From positions 24,296,806 through 24,360,805 of the forward strand of contig NC_068978.1 in NCBI RefSeq assembly GCF_016808095.1: a stretch of 64,000 nt of DNA, given 5' to 3'. The position numbers and the translations under genes were made by a program. The notes under the pieces were generated by a model. It saw nothing but the letters and a program-made list of their open reading frames with translations, made no database searches and was not told the origin of the DNA. The stretch comes from Vigna angularis. Lineage: Eukaryota; Streptophyta; Magnoliopsida; Fabales; Fabaceae. This document shows, one piece after another, positions 36,606-49,079 of the stretch; positions within the stretch are counted from its first letter, which is position 1; the number at the start of each line of letters is the position of its first letter.

Positions 36606-38122
36606 TGTTGACCTAAATTCGATGAATTTTTAAATTATAGGAAAACACTAGGCGGGTGAACAATGTTTCCAAAATCTTTTCCCAAATTAGCAAAGATAAT
36701 GTGTAAAAGATTTAAGATGATTAGGCGCTAGGTTTCAATAGTACGAGTAAATGGAAAATGTTCTAGATAGAGAAACAATAAACCACAAATTTTTATATTG
36801 TTTCACGCAACTTAAGCTACGTTCAGTTCTCCCTTAAGAACGCTTAGGGGTTCTAGTAATCTTTTCAAGGATTACATGAGTTTTGCCTCTCCAAGATCTC
36901 AAGAAGTATTCTCACAACTCCTAGTTCACTAGTCAACCTGACTAGAGCTAATTTAACCTCTTCAAGATCTAACCTAGACAACTGTCTAGATGTTCAACTC
37001 AACTTGAGCTGAACAACCAAGTATTTGAATTGTCTCTAAAACATACAACAAAGCCACAAATGGATTTTCTACAAGGTACAAATAAGTGACTCTGAGCGAA
37101 AGGATACATATTCAAATATAATTCAATTTGTGACACTAGAAAGTTTTTCCCTCTTTGCAAAGATGTTTTTCTTCAAAAGATACGAACCATCAGACAATGT
37201 AAGAACACTTTAGATTTTCTCTCTTTTCGCGTTGTTATACTTCTTATGTTATTCTTTCCTTTTTCATCAACAACATCTTTTGTTCAAGCTTTCTTCTATA
37301 TATAACTTCTCTTGAAATATGATCGTTAGACTAAGAAGTTGACTTCTTAAGAGTTGATAGCTTTTTTATGTGAAGTCAAACTTTAGTCTACTTTGTAGGG
37401 TCCAAACATTTTTCTTATAACTTTAAGTGAAACTTGAGCTTGTACGATGTGATAGAGAAAATGGCTTCAAGGAAACATTCTCATAATGTTCTTCTTCTCT
37501 CACAACATCTTTTTCGTGGGTGTCATGATTATAATAATATCTTTTTGCTTTATTGATCTGTACGAATATCAATAAACAAAATATACAAACATCAAAGTAT
37601 TTTTTCATACACGCATTAAGTGTTTTAAATGTTGATAAATGTTGAGCAGTGTAACATATTCAACACATTTTATCATTTGTCAAATGTATTCATTATAAAA
37701 TGCTTTCTCAAGGCTAAATCATTTGGTGGTCACTTATTAGACGATACTATAGAAGGCTTTGCTTGATATAAGATTGTCTTGAATAAAAACATTTCTTTTA
37801 ACCTTAGTGTCATATAAGAGATAAACCTCTATTTTAATAAGAAGCCAGCATATTTTTCTCATAGAGTCTATTGAGATATTTCAATGAGAGACCCTTGTTC
37901 TTAGATGTTATTCATAAATTTTCTTAGTCTATTTAAATAGTTCAGTTTAGAAAGCATTACTTCATCTATTCGCTTCAAATGTTATAAGATGTTTCTTTAC
38001 TAGACACTACTTGTTTCAAACAACTTTTCCTACATAGTAATATTTTGTTTAATGTTAATTGTTAAACTTAAAAACTTGGGTTGCTTAGACAGTGTATGCT
38101 CTAGATTATTTTTGTCTTAACA
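36606..38122 (-). repeat. Copia-type LTR on minus strand (3' LTR), 1.5 kb
   Basis: On the plus strand it runs from TGTTGACC to CTTAACA; on the minus strand it starts TGTTAAGACAAAAATAATC and is preceded by a purine tract (AATAAAAAAGAGGGAGATTG). A minus-strand TATATA lies near 37297. No TSD is seen, as expected if the rest of the element to the right has been lost. Confidence 0.6.
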
Positions 38123-38539
38123 ATCTCCCTCTTTTTTATTTTTAACAAATACTCATGCTAAACAAAGTATATTTCAGGATAAATTTGAAAGTGTTTGGTT
38201 AAGATAGTAGTTTTCTATCTTAGTGAGTAATGTGTACTTTAAGTGTGCTCCCCCTTACTCCTAGCTCCCCTTGAATTGTTTAACCTTTATCAGAGAAAAT
38301 GTGATATTTCTCAAAAATTTCCTGTTGATAGGAGGAGGTTAACCTCTTTATATCTTAGTTGTTCATGATGAACAATTAAATGATTATTAATGGTTTCTTG
38401 CATAACAAATTACATGACAAATTTTTTATCTTTATCATCTTTGTGCTAAATATGTAATTCCATTAATGTTGAATGAATCAAGCTTGAAACAAATTAATAA
38501 TCTCATTTCTAGTATAAATAATTAATTAAATATGTTATA
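38123..38539 (-). mobile_element. Remnant of Copia internal region
   Basis: On the minus strand the G-rich runs near 38250-38270 (GGGGAGCTAGGAGTAAGGGG) are like those upstream of the polypurine tract in SIRE-type elements. No coding pol sequence is left. Confidence 0.4.
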
Positions 38540-39490
38540 TAATCTGTTAGATTTTGCCAGATCACTTAGAAAATTAACAGGGGCAAACTGCTCTGTTACT
38601 GATATAATCTGTTAAGGATGGAAATGGATGGCTAATATGTCTAAGTGGGGAAATAATCCATTACCTAAGTTTGATAATCAATTACAACAGAGAAATAGTC
38701 TAATCCATTACATAAATAGCTTAATATGTTAAGATTGTTAAGTGAATCAATAAATATGCTTAAGTGATTAAATGATAACACACATAGAATAATATATTAA
38801 AACAGGGAAAAAGCATAATTGGTTATGCAATTAACATAATCGATTATACTACGACATGTTTTAAAAATGCTATATATATGTGACTTGAAACTTATTTCAA
38901 TAATGTTACAAATTTCAAATAATAACATTCATATTGAGCTTTGATTACAAGAGGTTTCAAGAAACATTCTTGGAGGATTTACGCTTCATTGGTTGATTAC
39001 ACATCAAGATTCATTCAAGACTTTTTGCTAAAGTGGTTTTGACTCATTTTGCACTTGAAGAGTGTGTATTAAAGATTAGGTTCTTTAAACAATTTGTATT
39101 GTGTACCTATGCGGGGATAGCCAAGGGTTAAGAGTTGAGATTGCTCTTTGTATTTGTAAGGATTGAGGGTGTTCATCTCTTGCGTTGCTATTTTGATTTT
39201 GTGTGGTGAGAGAAGTGCATTGAGAGGGTTGTCTCTGTATTCTTATATAATGAATCATTATAGTGGAATTCCTTCAACTAAGGTTATTGAAGGAGGACTA
39301 AATGTAGGCTTTTGATAGTCGAACCAGTATAGATTGTTTGTGTGCTTGATCTTTCTCTACTCTTTCTCTACTTGTTGATTCATTACTATTTGTTTATTGA
39401 TTTCAAGAAGCCAAGAACTCATAAAGATTTAAAAAGATCATTAAAAAAGGTTAATCCAATTCAACCACCTCCCCCTCTTGGCTTGAGATA
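38540..39490 (+). repeat. Probable degenerate Copia LTR, plus orientation
   Basis: Contains ATAATCGATTAT and related motifs, a TATATATATG box near 38872, then GTGTACCTATGCGGGGATAGCC and an end with CAACCACCTCCCCCTCTTGG, an arrangement seen in legume Copia LTRs. Both borders are unclear. Confidence 0.4.
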
Positions 39491-39703
39491 TAAAACTTTT
39501 CTTTTCTTACATTTCCTTTAGTGCATCTTTGTGTTAAAATCTATATTAAAGCATAATATTTTCATATCAAATCATTGTATCAAAGTATTATTTCCTTTTT
39601 AACAAGATATTAGAGAGGAATATTATTATTAGAGTAAACATATCATCAACTTTTAATATTGCATAATGTATATCGTCTAATCATTTTATAGTACTATTAG
39701 AGC

Positions 39704-39738
<35 letters not shown>

Positions 39739-39893
39739 AGATGATTATCATTTTGTAAAGAATATGACTTCCTTAAGTCATATGTGTCCATGATATGATA
39801 TGCAACAACAAAGATCTCAATATCTATTATGAGAGCGTAAATATCAAATTTAACATAGATTTATCTATCAAAGCAAAACAAAAAAAAATAAAG

Positions 39894-39930
<37 letters not shown>

Positions 39931-40766
39931 ATTTTAGTCATAACAAAATTTAATTTCATATTTCATCCGATTATATTATGTAATGTCCTAATATTACATT
40001 ACTTCCCTCGATGTAATATCTATCTAGCTTACCATTTTCTCTTCCTGATTGACAAACGTAAAAAAGGAAGGGGAAGGAAATCATCATGGAACAAAGAGAA
40101 GGGGTTTCGAGGAAGGCGAAGGAAGGGAATGGGTTTGTGAGGAAAACATTGTCACCATTGCTTCTTGACACACATTATTTTCTATGAGGTCTCTAAGCAG
40201 AGACAACTTTTTTTCTTCTTGTGAAAAAGAAGTAGTTCCTTTCCAAGCTCAACCATAGAGGTTTGTAGGCCTTCCAAATTAGTGTAGTTACTTTTTGTTT
40301 TCAAGGGTGCTTTTGGTGGGATGTCTTTTATCATGTGTTTTGGAGCAAGATTTGTTCTCTTGGTGTGTTTACCAAACTCATCATTTTATGATAAGAGTTC
40401 GTCTAGCTCGTGTAAATAGTTTAGGTTTTTCTAACAGACGCATTTAGCACGATGTTTTCCAACACATCATTTGAGACTTTTTAATGTTCTTTCTAAGGGC
40501 ACTATCTGACACTTTTATCAGTTGAGGCATACCGGGAGTTTATTATTGTCCAAGACTACAAGATTCTTTTTGACGTGTTTGGTGGTATGTCTTGTTTACA
40601 CCATGCGTTTAGCAAGCATCTTATGAGTTTTTGGATTTTGAGATGTTCTTTTAAATACATCTTTTCAATCATTTTATTTTTTCAGCTATTTTAGAGTTTT
40701 TTTTATCATTGTTCAGTGATGTTTACTTATTGATGAATTTCCTAGAAAATTGTTTAAAAATGCTCC
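39491..40766. other. A/T-rich intergenic with AT microsatellites, no gene
   Basis: Holds (AT)n at 39709-39734 and 39897-39927. Short ORFs look random. Confidence 0.6.
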
Positions 40767-40997
40767 CACTAGTGCAGTCAAGAGAAACGACATCGATTAT
40801 TTTCGTCCATAGGCATCGGTTTCGAAACCGAGACATATACAAGCGGGACAAAAAGTCTACCCCTTTATGCCTCGGTTCAGAACCGAGGCAAAAAATGGTA
40901 AGATTTTGCCTCGGTTCAATGGTAACCGAAGTAGTAGTGTTTTTGATTTTTTTTTCAGGACTTTACGCCTCTTTTCCTTTAGAACCGAGGCAATATC

Positions 40998-41242
40998 TTC
41001 CCCTTCCATCACCATGGACCTTTCCTTCATGATCATTCCATCGAATAAGTTCTGTGTGGGGTGCCCATCCCGCTGGGGAAGAACAGGATGAGAAGAAAGG
41101 GCAGCAGAGGGAAGCACCAATCGCCGACCATGTAAGGCCTCACGTGGTGGCCGCGAACGCTAATGACCTTGTCCTAGACGATGTCGCTAGAGGTGAGGCG
41201 GTGGTAGAGGAGGCTGTCGTGGAAGTGGGTGGAGAAACATAA
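40998..41242 (-). pseudogene. Captured ALP1/HARBI1-like nuclease fragment
   Basis: Minus strand reads [17 protein letters not shown], a stop, then KVISVRGHHVRPYMVGDWCF and PLLPFLL, then after a shift GHPTQNLFDGMIMKERSMVM. This order matches plant PIF/Harbinger-derived DDE nuclease homologues of the ALP1 type (RPY-VGDW-YPLL then AQN-FDGMLMKGRSVV). It carries a stop and at least one frameshift, and runs directly into CACTA repeats. It is a captured piece of a gene, not a Harbinger element. Confidence 0.7.
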
Positions 41243-42303
41243 AGCATATCGTGCTGCATATTTTGAGAAATGTTTCCCAGGTTGTCGTTGCCTTAAAGTG
41301 TGCATATCACCGCTTGGACAATATTCCATCACCAAGCACGAGAATCTGTCAGTCTCAAAATGTGTATACAAAGTTCATAGAAATGGATGGTCCAGCAACT
41401 GTTATATCTCCCTCTCTCTGTGCTCTAGTTAACTTATTTTCTGCTTGCTAGGGATTCCTTATCCATAACTTTCATTTCAAAATAACACCGAGTTCCACTC
41501 AGTTCTGAAAGATATAAACTTCCAATGTTACCACATCCTAGACCTTTGAGTAATCTAAAATGACTCATGCCCAGAATTCCATCCTGTAATTGAATGATAG
41601 GAATAACCTTCCACCTAGAATCATTTCCTTTGTGAGGCTTATTGGCCCTACCATTTATGTTGCTCCAGTTGCTGTTTTCGCTTAGGCCACTGTTATGACT
41701 TGCCCAACTAGCACTAGTTTTTGCACTCTCTAGTGAATCCCCCCTTACACTCCCTTTAGTACTATCACAGTTTCTATCTAAACCAAGCATGTCATCACTA
41801 GTCATTGCATCACTAGTCATTGCATCACTCCAATATGTACTAGCACAACTATTAACAATGCTCATCGCAGTGACAATACCAGTACTATCAATACTGCTTA
41901 GTGGACTGACATTTCCACTTGGAGGCAAAGAAGCATCCCAAACACATTCTTTTTCCTCAACATTAGGAGGTAGGAGAGAGTTCTCAGTATTCTGTGATGC
42001 CCGAGGACCCAAAAAGGCCAAGTTCCCTATGTCTTTTATTTCTTCAACTAGACTTTGCGTAGGGGTAAGAACAACTGGATTTGGTTTCTTTGTAGGAACA
42101 CGAATTGAGAGATCTTCCGAAAAAGGACCCTTTGTGGGCAAGCTCTTGATCAAGAAACCAGCCTCCGATTTGTTTTGATCTATCGGTACATAAACTGTTC
42201 TCATAAGATTTGTATCAACAGGCTCTGTATCACCATCAAATAAACTTGGACCACCATCCTCAAATGAATAGTTGCTTTCCTTCAATGTATCACCATCAGG
42301 CAC
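41243..42303 (-). pseudogene. Captured AGC VIII protein kinase fragment (PVPK-1/G11A/D6PK-like)
   Basis: The upstream frame (42303-41434, 289 residues) holds the Ser-rich N-terminal region and then NKPHKGNDSRWKVIPIIQLQ, GILGMSHFRLLKGLGCGNIG, and SLYLSELSGTRCYFEMKVMD through ASRK. A frameshifted stretch near 41420 still encodes TER-EI-QLLDHPFL. The next frame continues [20 protein letters not shown] and [18 protein letters not shown]. These are kinase subdomains I-V of plant AGC VIII kinases, which phosphorylate auxin-transport proteins. The catalytic AMK lysine is kept as EMK. Catalytic loop and DFD are absent. The frame then enters the ALP1-like piece. Confidence 0.88.
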
Positions 42304-42553
42304 AAACTCCTCAGCTTCTGGCGAGGAGCCCTTTCCCTTCCATAAAATCCCATATCTTCTTGTACCAAATATATTCGTGCATTGGTTAATTAGGCCACTT
42401 CTCTAATTGCGGCCAGATGTGAAAGAACGACATGCACATCCCTTGTTTTGGACAATTGATTCACTTCTCTGAGTCAAATCCCAGCAGCACCAGAAACCTC
42501 CTGACAATTATTTCTCTAGCTCTCTTGCAGTAGATAAGTGTGCTTTCGATACC

Positions 42554-42901
42554 TTAATAAAACCTAACTACTGAGTAAAACAGAACCCAATACATATGCC
42601 AGTATGCGAGGAAGGCGGAGACGGAGTAGTCGAAGGAGGTGTTGTTGGTGGTGGTGATGTTGGGGTTGTTGTTGTTGGTGGCGACGACGTTGGGGTTGGG
42701 AAGGGAGGATGAGGGGTGCGTGGAAGAGACATAGGAAAGGACGGAGGCGATGGTGAAGAAAAGGAAGGGGGACATGGAGGAGGGGTTGGCGGTGGTTGAT
42801 GAGAGTGAGTAGGAGAGGAGGGAGGTGGTTAGGTCGAGGGAGTTGTGGAGGTGAAGCAGATTTGATAGTGTTAACGATTGATCCATCTTTTTTCCTTTCA
42901 C
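42554..42901 (-). CDS. Unidentified ORF in Pack-CACTA, possible third captured fragment
   Basis: 115 residues beginning MKGKKMDQSLTLSNLLHLHN, with Ser/Leu-rich and Asn/Thr-rich stretches and a hydrophobic segment (SPFLFFTIASVLSY). It may be a host first exon. No family recognised. Confidence 0.35.
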   Translation of the reverse strand: MKGKKMDQSLTLSNLLHLHNSLDLTTSLLSYSLSSTTANPSSMSPFLFFTIASVLSYVSSTHPSSSLPNPNVVATNNNNPNITTTNNTSFDYSVSAFLAYWHMYWVLFYSVVRFY

Positions 42902-43185
42902 TCTCTCACCTCCTCTAATGCCTCAGTTGCTTAGATAATTGAGGCAGAAACTCTATTCAGAAAAGCTGTCAAGTGAAAAGTCCTTTTTGCAAGTGGGAGT
43001 AGAGTTTTTTGTCTCGATTGTTCTCAGAATCGTGGCAGTATCCCCTTTAGGCATCGGTTCCTGGGCAACTGAGTCATATACTTTCGCTAAAACTACGATA
43101 ATGCCACCGCACTTTTATACGCTTCGGTTTCAGTAAAACCGAGACGTATATAGCGCGTTAAAAAACCTTTGTTTTACTAGTGTCC

Positions 43186-45477
43186 TTATAAAATCCTTTG
43201 TTCCTAGTAGCCTTGTTTTCCTATTTGTGTTGTGATTCTTAGATGACTAACACTTCGTTGGCCTTCTTTTGTTGGTCTATTTGATGTATTAAGGTACTAG
43301 TTGATTTTTGCCTTTTCTCTTTGGTAGCCTTTCTTTTCTTCCTAGTGACACTATTTGTGTAACTTTTCTTGCCAAAACACTCTTTGGATTCCTAGTGTTT
43401 TATTATTTATACTTGAATATTTCTTATGTGAATTTAAATGTTTTAATTCTTATGTTATTTTATTTCTTTCATTAATTGTCATATGTTGAGTTCAGCTTTT
43501 CAATAGACTTGTTGTGTAGACATCTTCTAATTTATACTTGGTGTTCTCATGTTGCTTTTGTAACAGTTACTGTTTTGACTATTGTAATCTCGTTCTTTGT
43601 TTATATTCCTTTGTTTTGATTGTTTGAGAAACTCAGACCACACTTAAGACGACTTCGTTTTAGTATTGTTTGTTAAACTTCAAAATAAAAAGTGTTGTAG
43701 ACAAGTTTATCTTAACAATAGTTAGAAGTTGCTAGCTTAAACTTTACGTGTTGGAATTGGCAGTTTTGGAAACGTTTGGTGTAGCCAATTGCTTCAAATG
43801 GAACTTGGGAATCTAATATTGTTTTATTTATTTAAAATTGGTTGCTTAATTGTTTGCTTTAGTTTTTAATTATTAGCATTGTTTGATTGTTTTCTTGTTC
43901 GCATGAGTAGATTCATATTCTGTCATGATGTGCATAATGTTTGCATCATTAGAGAGCTGTAGGATTATACAAGACTAGATCATTTCAGAGGAATTCATGT
44001 AGGATCATACAAGATAGTGAGTGAGTTTTTAAAAGTAAGAAATTTCTAACAGAGCCTATGGCTCAAGCGGTAGAGTTGGCGCTCAAGCCGATATTCGTGG
44101 GTGAGAAATAGTGGGTTTAAAATGTTGAACTTTAAAAGTTTAAGCCTTATATAAAGCTTTTCATTTAAAACGCACTACCCAATATGTCACCCCACTCACT
44201 CTCAAACCCTCTAAAACCTCTAGAATTCCTGAAATCTTCATTCTACCATTCCAACTTTCTTCACGAATTATCTTGCTTTCATCATTCCAACTTTCTTCTC
44301 TACATTTATCTTGTAAGTACAACATGAACGTTTAATTCTTTTTCTAACTCTTTGTTCGTAAATTAGGGTTCGTTCAAGCCCAATCTATAGCTTGAAGACC
44401 CTTATTTGTGAATTTACATTTGCATGTAAATTTATGTTGAATGAATGATTTGGAAGTGTTGGACATCTCATTTTTGACTAAAGAAAGATCAAATGCAAAT
44501 TTTTTCCATAAAAACATTAACTTTTGTTCTTGCATGTCAAATTTGCAAGAAGATTAAGTATTCAAGGAATACCCTATTTTTTATTATTGGTGATGAAATG
44601 CATGTTGTAGATGTTGATGAAAATTTTGGTTCGAACATGATGAAAACATGCATAAGAAAAATTTTGATGAAAATTTAATGTTGAACTTTTGATTGAATGT
44701 TGATGCATGTTAAACATCTGAGGTTGTTGAGCCAATTGATTGATTATAAGAGGAAAAACTTAACTTATGGTTGATAAATTTATGTGGAATGACACCACAA
44801 CATAGAGCTATGCAAAAAAATCCCTGCATCTTAGAAAGGGAAAGCAATAGCCACGTCTATAAAAAGGAAAAAGCCTAACTTGATACTTGAGCTATTTGAG
44901 AGCACATCGTCTAACACCCTTGTTCCTTCACCACCTCAAGAGAAGAAGTCTTCAAGTGGTACAGATTTGAGAAGAAATTCTCTTCAAGAAGAAGGATATG
45001 ATAGAAGACTATGTTCTAATCCAATACAAGAAGAACATGAGGAGAAGCGATTGTAATTCAAAGGACCTATGACTCTTTGAAGCTCGTGATGCTCCATGTA
45101 GTTTGGGATTCAAAGGACACGATGACCATGACTTGGGCACACTTATAAAATAGTTTACGCAATTAAAAGTATTTTTTAATTTGCTTTTAATTTTTTTAAC
45201 AATTTGTAATTTTCGGGCTAGTAGAATTTGTTGGGTGAGTTTCACTTGTTGTGCTTGCAAATTGTGTTTTTAGTTATTTTAGGGATTCTTAATATTAGTG
45301 ATTATATATACTAGCCCGAAAAATAGATGTGGACATCTTGGATGGTCATTATATGAAATTGGTTTTCATAAAAAGATGATTCTCTTGGTTCTTGTTTTAG
45401 AACATCAAGTTTAATCAAAGATTGACATCTTTATGACAAATCTTCCTTGACTCATCAATATGTTAGATTGTGATGTC
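43186..45477. other. Intergenic, no gene; possible SINE-like trace near 44045
   Basis: T-rich DNA without coding signal. At 44045-44110 GAGCCTATGGCTCAAGCGGT then AGAGTTGG looks a little like a tRNA-derived box A, with no clear box B, poly(A) tail or TSD. Confidence 0.35.
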
Positions 45478-46667
45478 TAGGGATGACAAAAAGATCTGTG
45501 CCCGCGGATATCCGCGACGGATAATTATTATCTGCAAATATTTATTACCCGCGGGTAACGGGTAGCAGGTATTTTAATATCCGCTTCTAAATGGGTCGGA
45601 TGCTGGTATTATACTATTTGATCTACGGATACCTGTTACTTGAAAAAAAAAATAATAAAAATTTAATTTATATTTTCTAAAATTAAATTTTTTTTATTAC
45701 TCTTAAAAAAGGGAAATTTTAATAACAATGGCTTATGATTCCTTTCAATTATCTTTTTTTTTAAAAAGAAAAAAAAAGGGTTACATTACTTTTGACCTAA
45801 TCCTAATAGAGATATTAGATGTTGAATTACAGATGTAGAAAATCCAATTAGAAAATTCTCGCTTAAGGGAGACTATTTTCTTCTTCCTTATGGTTTAACT
45901 CGCGTTGTAGGGAGTAGGCTCCATTCCCTCTTCCTCTCTCTCTTGGTTCTGATTGGGATTTTGTTCCTATTTGGGATTTGAAATTAGGGTTTTATTTGTT
46001 CTTTTATTTTGTGGTTTCTTTTGTACATTTTGATTTGCATTTTAGGAGTTCGTTTCTTGATTTCTTTCCTGTTGATTGGTGATGCAATTTTGGGGTTAAG
46101 GTTCGAATGAGTGTTTTGAGTTTTTCTAAATTTTAATTCGTTGATGCAAATTTGATTTTTGCACGAAAGAGAAGACCTTGATGATTGTCGTTTGGGGATT
46201 TTTGTGATTGTCTTCTGTTTTTGGAATTTGGGTTTAGGGTTCTATTTGTGTTCTCCTGGACACTGTTTATCTCTCTGTTTCATACATATACAAGTATTTG
46301 TGGGTTAATCCTGTGACTAAATTGAGACTTCAGGGTGTTTACTCCTCATATCCTTTTTTTTCAAAAATTGTTCAATATTTGTTCTCTTTAACTTGCTTAA
46401 AAGTTATATTGTGTACTTTTAATATATAGAAAATATATTAAATTTTCTCTTTAACTTATAATTTAATTTAGATCTTATTTAAAAATTCATAAAATATATT
46501 TTTCAAAAATTTGCGAATTAAAAACGGGTATCCAACCGGTATCTGGAGATTGAAAAGATCCACAATTTTTTATGCAAATATCTAGCGAGTAACAGATTGG
46601 ATTGCAAGTATGATTTCTTATATACGGATCAGGTTGTTGATAGACATTATTAGACCTATCATCCCTA
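45478..46667. mobile_element. Non-autonomous hAT-like element, 1.2 kb
   Basis: Left TAGGGATGACAAAAAGATC and right (reversed) TAGGGATGATAGGTCTAAT share a TAGGGATGA(C/T)A terminus. The left subterminal region is full of CCCGCGGGTA/GGATATCCGC motifs, and GGGTATCC/CGGTATC recurs at the right end, as in plant hAT elements of this type. I could not find a convincing 8-bp TSD. No ORF inside. Confidence 0.6.
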
Positions 46668-47118
46668 GCTAATGACGTCTCATTCATGTCTAATTTCATA
46701 TTCTTGTTTGATTTTCTTTGTTTATAGCAAATAAGGAATGAAAATTAGAATTCTTTCCTAAATATGATCATTACAGTTTTGTTGTTACAACAAACTTGAT
46801 CTCATAAAGAAAAGCATCAGACACACTGCACCACTGCCAGCACTCTCAGATAAAATAATAAGTGGATTGGAATTCTTGCAAGAACCTAAGACACATCATA
46901 CTTATAGTAAAAAAGAGAAGAGACACTTAAAGTAGACGGAATATCCACAACAAATAAAATAAAAGAAGAGAAAGACAATAAATATAAGAATAAGTATGTT
47001 AATAACAAAAATTCGTGGAATAAATGAAAAAATATAACTATTAATCTTTGAAAAGTGAATAAAAGAATATATTATAAAGAGTAAAGTAGAAATAATAATT
47101 GAGGACACAAAATATATA
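46668..47118. other. A/T-rich intergenic, no gene
   Basis: No coding or repeat structure seen. Confidence 0.5.
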
Positions 47119-47123
47119 AGTTA

Positions 47124-47564
47124 TGTATCGTATAAAATATTAACCGAACCGAACGGTTACAAACAACCAACCGGATATTCAGGTAATCTGTTTATATTTT
47201 ATTCTGTTTATATTTTATTGGGCTTATATCAACAGCTTAAGATCCATGAGGTAAATTATAAATACAAAGCCAAGGCCAAAGGCCAGGTAGGTTCCGCTTA
47301 CGCATTATTTACTCTACGTTATTCTCCAATACTCAGTAGTGATAAACATTCACTAAACATTCAACCAAGAGCCGAGGCTCTTCAAATCACACGCCTAACT
47401 TGGGCGTCGGAGTACCTTTTGCAGGTACATCCACCCTCGTTCAAAAGGAGACCGATCGGCTTGCGTCAACACCGATCGACCAACAGCTGGAGTTTGGAGG
47501 CGAGCGAGCGGCACAGGCGCATCAACAGGTTAGTTTCTCGGTCCCAAAACCTTCCACCGAAACA
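47124..47564 (+). repeat. Left LTR (Tat-like), 441 bp
   Basis: TGTATCG to CCGAAACA. The frame open through this LTR gives a protein also seen from the right LTR; it is an artefact of LTR identity, not a gene. Confidence 0.95.
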
Positions 47565-47567
47565 TTT

Positions 47568-47584
47568 TGGCGCCCACCGTGGGG
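47568..47584 (+). other. Primer binding site (Tat-like)
   Basis: TGGCGCCCACCGTGGGG, three bases after the LTR end; the usual PBS type in Tat/Ogre and related Ty3 elements. Confidence 0.8.
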
Positions 47585-47601
47585 CCGAGCGGCAAACCCA
47601 A

Positions 47602-48915
47602 ATGGTGACCACGAGGAGCATGGAGGAAGAGCAACACACCAGAGATTTGATAGCGCAGATGCAGGCGCAAATACAGGCACAGGCCAGAACCATACAAGCA
47701 CAAACGCACGCACAACAGGAGATGCAGCGACGACACGCAGAGGAAATTACAATGTTGAGAGCAGAACGAGGTCGTGTCGAGCGGTCAACTCAACACTCGG
47801 AGTCCACAGCCGATCGGGGTAACAACCAACACAATGATAACGCTGGAAGTCGTAATCAGCAGCCATCTCGGCATACTGACCCGAACGATCGGGGAAGAAG
47901 GGAACCGTCCCCCTTACGAACCGATCGGCCCTCCAGTCTGCTCCCTTTCACTGCGATCGTCATGCAAGCTCCAATGCCAGAGAAGAACCCTCCTGTATTG
48001 GATAAGTACGATGGCTCGACAGACCCCGACAATCATCTCAGGATTTTCACCAATGCAATGGTGTTCTACACGGACAGTGATCCGGTTATGTGCAGAGCCT
48101 TCTCCTTATCACTCAAGGACGAAGCATTAGAGTGGTATAACACTCTTCCCCCAAACACGGTGGATTGCTTCGCCACTGTGGAAAATCTTTTTAAAAGGTA
48201 ATACGCCTCCAATCGTAATCAGGAAGTAACGCCAGCAGAATTGGTAAATACTAAGCAGGAAAAGGGAGAAACTTTGAAGGCCTTTATGAAAAGGTATATG
48301 GAAACTGCACGACGAGTCAAAGAGGTAAGTCAATCTTTTATCATCACCACTTTGCCTTCCTGTCTAAAACCAGGGTACTTTGCTGAGAAGTTGTATGCGC
48401 GACCCCCAAAAACAATGGAGGAGCTCCAAGAACGGATAGCCGAATTCATCCGCATGGAGGACATGCGAATTTCACAAAGAAAGCGACAACAAGAAACTGA
48501 GGCAAGTGGAGGTAGAAAGGACGGTAAACGACCGTTCGACAATAATGGTAAAAGCGGGGAGTTTTCCCGAACATTTAAATTTAATCATTATACACCCCTC
48601 AACACACCTAGGGCAAAAGTTCTTGAAGAAGCTCTAAACGCTGAACTTCTCACACTCCAAACGAAACCATCTCCAAGATACGCAGATGAAAGGAAGCGCT
48701 GTCATTTTCATCAGAATCGTGGACATACTACAGAAGAATGCATTACGCTCAAAAACGAAATAGAACGTCTCGTTCGGGCAGGACACCTCCGTAAGTACAT
48801 ACAGGAAGCAAGAAGAAGTCCCGAACGAGCGTATCGGAAGAACGAACGAAGGCGAGACTATAGTCGTAGTCCTGCTCGCCATCGTGAACGATCGGTTCGC
48901 GGAGTTATAAACTGA
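47602..48915 (+). pseudogene. Tat-type gag with one in-frame stop
   Basis: Starts MVTTRSMEEEQHTRDLIAQM, followed by a Gln-rich coiled coil, an Arg/Asp/Ser linker, the retrotransposon gag domain (PVLDKYDGSTDPDNHLRIF, then SLSLKDEALEWYNTLPP), and after the stop ETLKAFMKRYMETARRVKE. A knuckle CHFHQNRGHTTEEC followed by LKNEIERLVRAGHL is typical of the Tat group. The TAA at 48199-48201 sits where related gags have FK(K/R)QYASN, so one C-to-T change in CAA made it. The frame is otherwise open to 48915. No protease or pol follows. Confidence 0.9.
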
Positions 48916-49079
48916 AAATAAGAATCCCAATCTCTATTTAATGTCACGTTTAAATTCTTGATTTAGACTTTTGTTATTTTACTAAACTTTCGTTATGCAA
49001 TGAATAAAACCGAGCAATTCACGCTCGACCATCGGTTACCAATTTCGATCAAGAATTTCAGCTCAAAGCAGAGGTAAAA
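48916..49079. other. Spacer between gag and tandem array
   Basis: A/T-rich, then enters the hairpin repeats near 49015-49080. Confidence 0.5.

Larger units (their letters stand above)
40767..43182. mobile_element. Pack-CACTA element, 2.4 kb, with captured gene fragments
   Basis: CACTAGTGCAGTCAAGAGAA at the left, GTTTTACTAGTG at the right, with 3-bp TSD TCC (40764-40766 and 43183-43185). The CCTCGGTT..AACCGAGG subterminal repeats fill 40790-41000 and 42915-43145. No transposase. Between the repeats are, on the minus strand, an unidentified ORF, an AGC kinase fragment and an ALP1/HARBI1-like fragment. Confidence 0.93.

Noticed and set aside
44045..44110. Possible tRNA gene or SINE
   Set aside because: Box A is only partial, no box B, no fold, no tail or TSD.
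47218..47601. ORF running through the left LTR into gag, and its twin at 50806-51186
   Set aside because: The LTR part is duplicated exactly in the right LTR; gag starts at the ATG at 47602.
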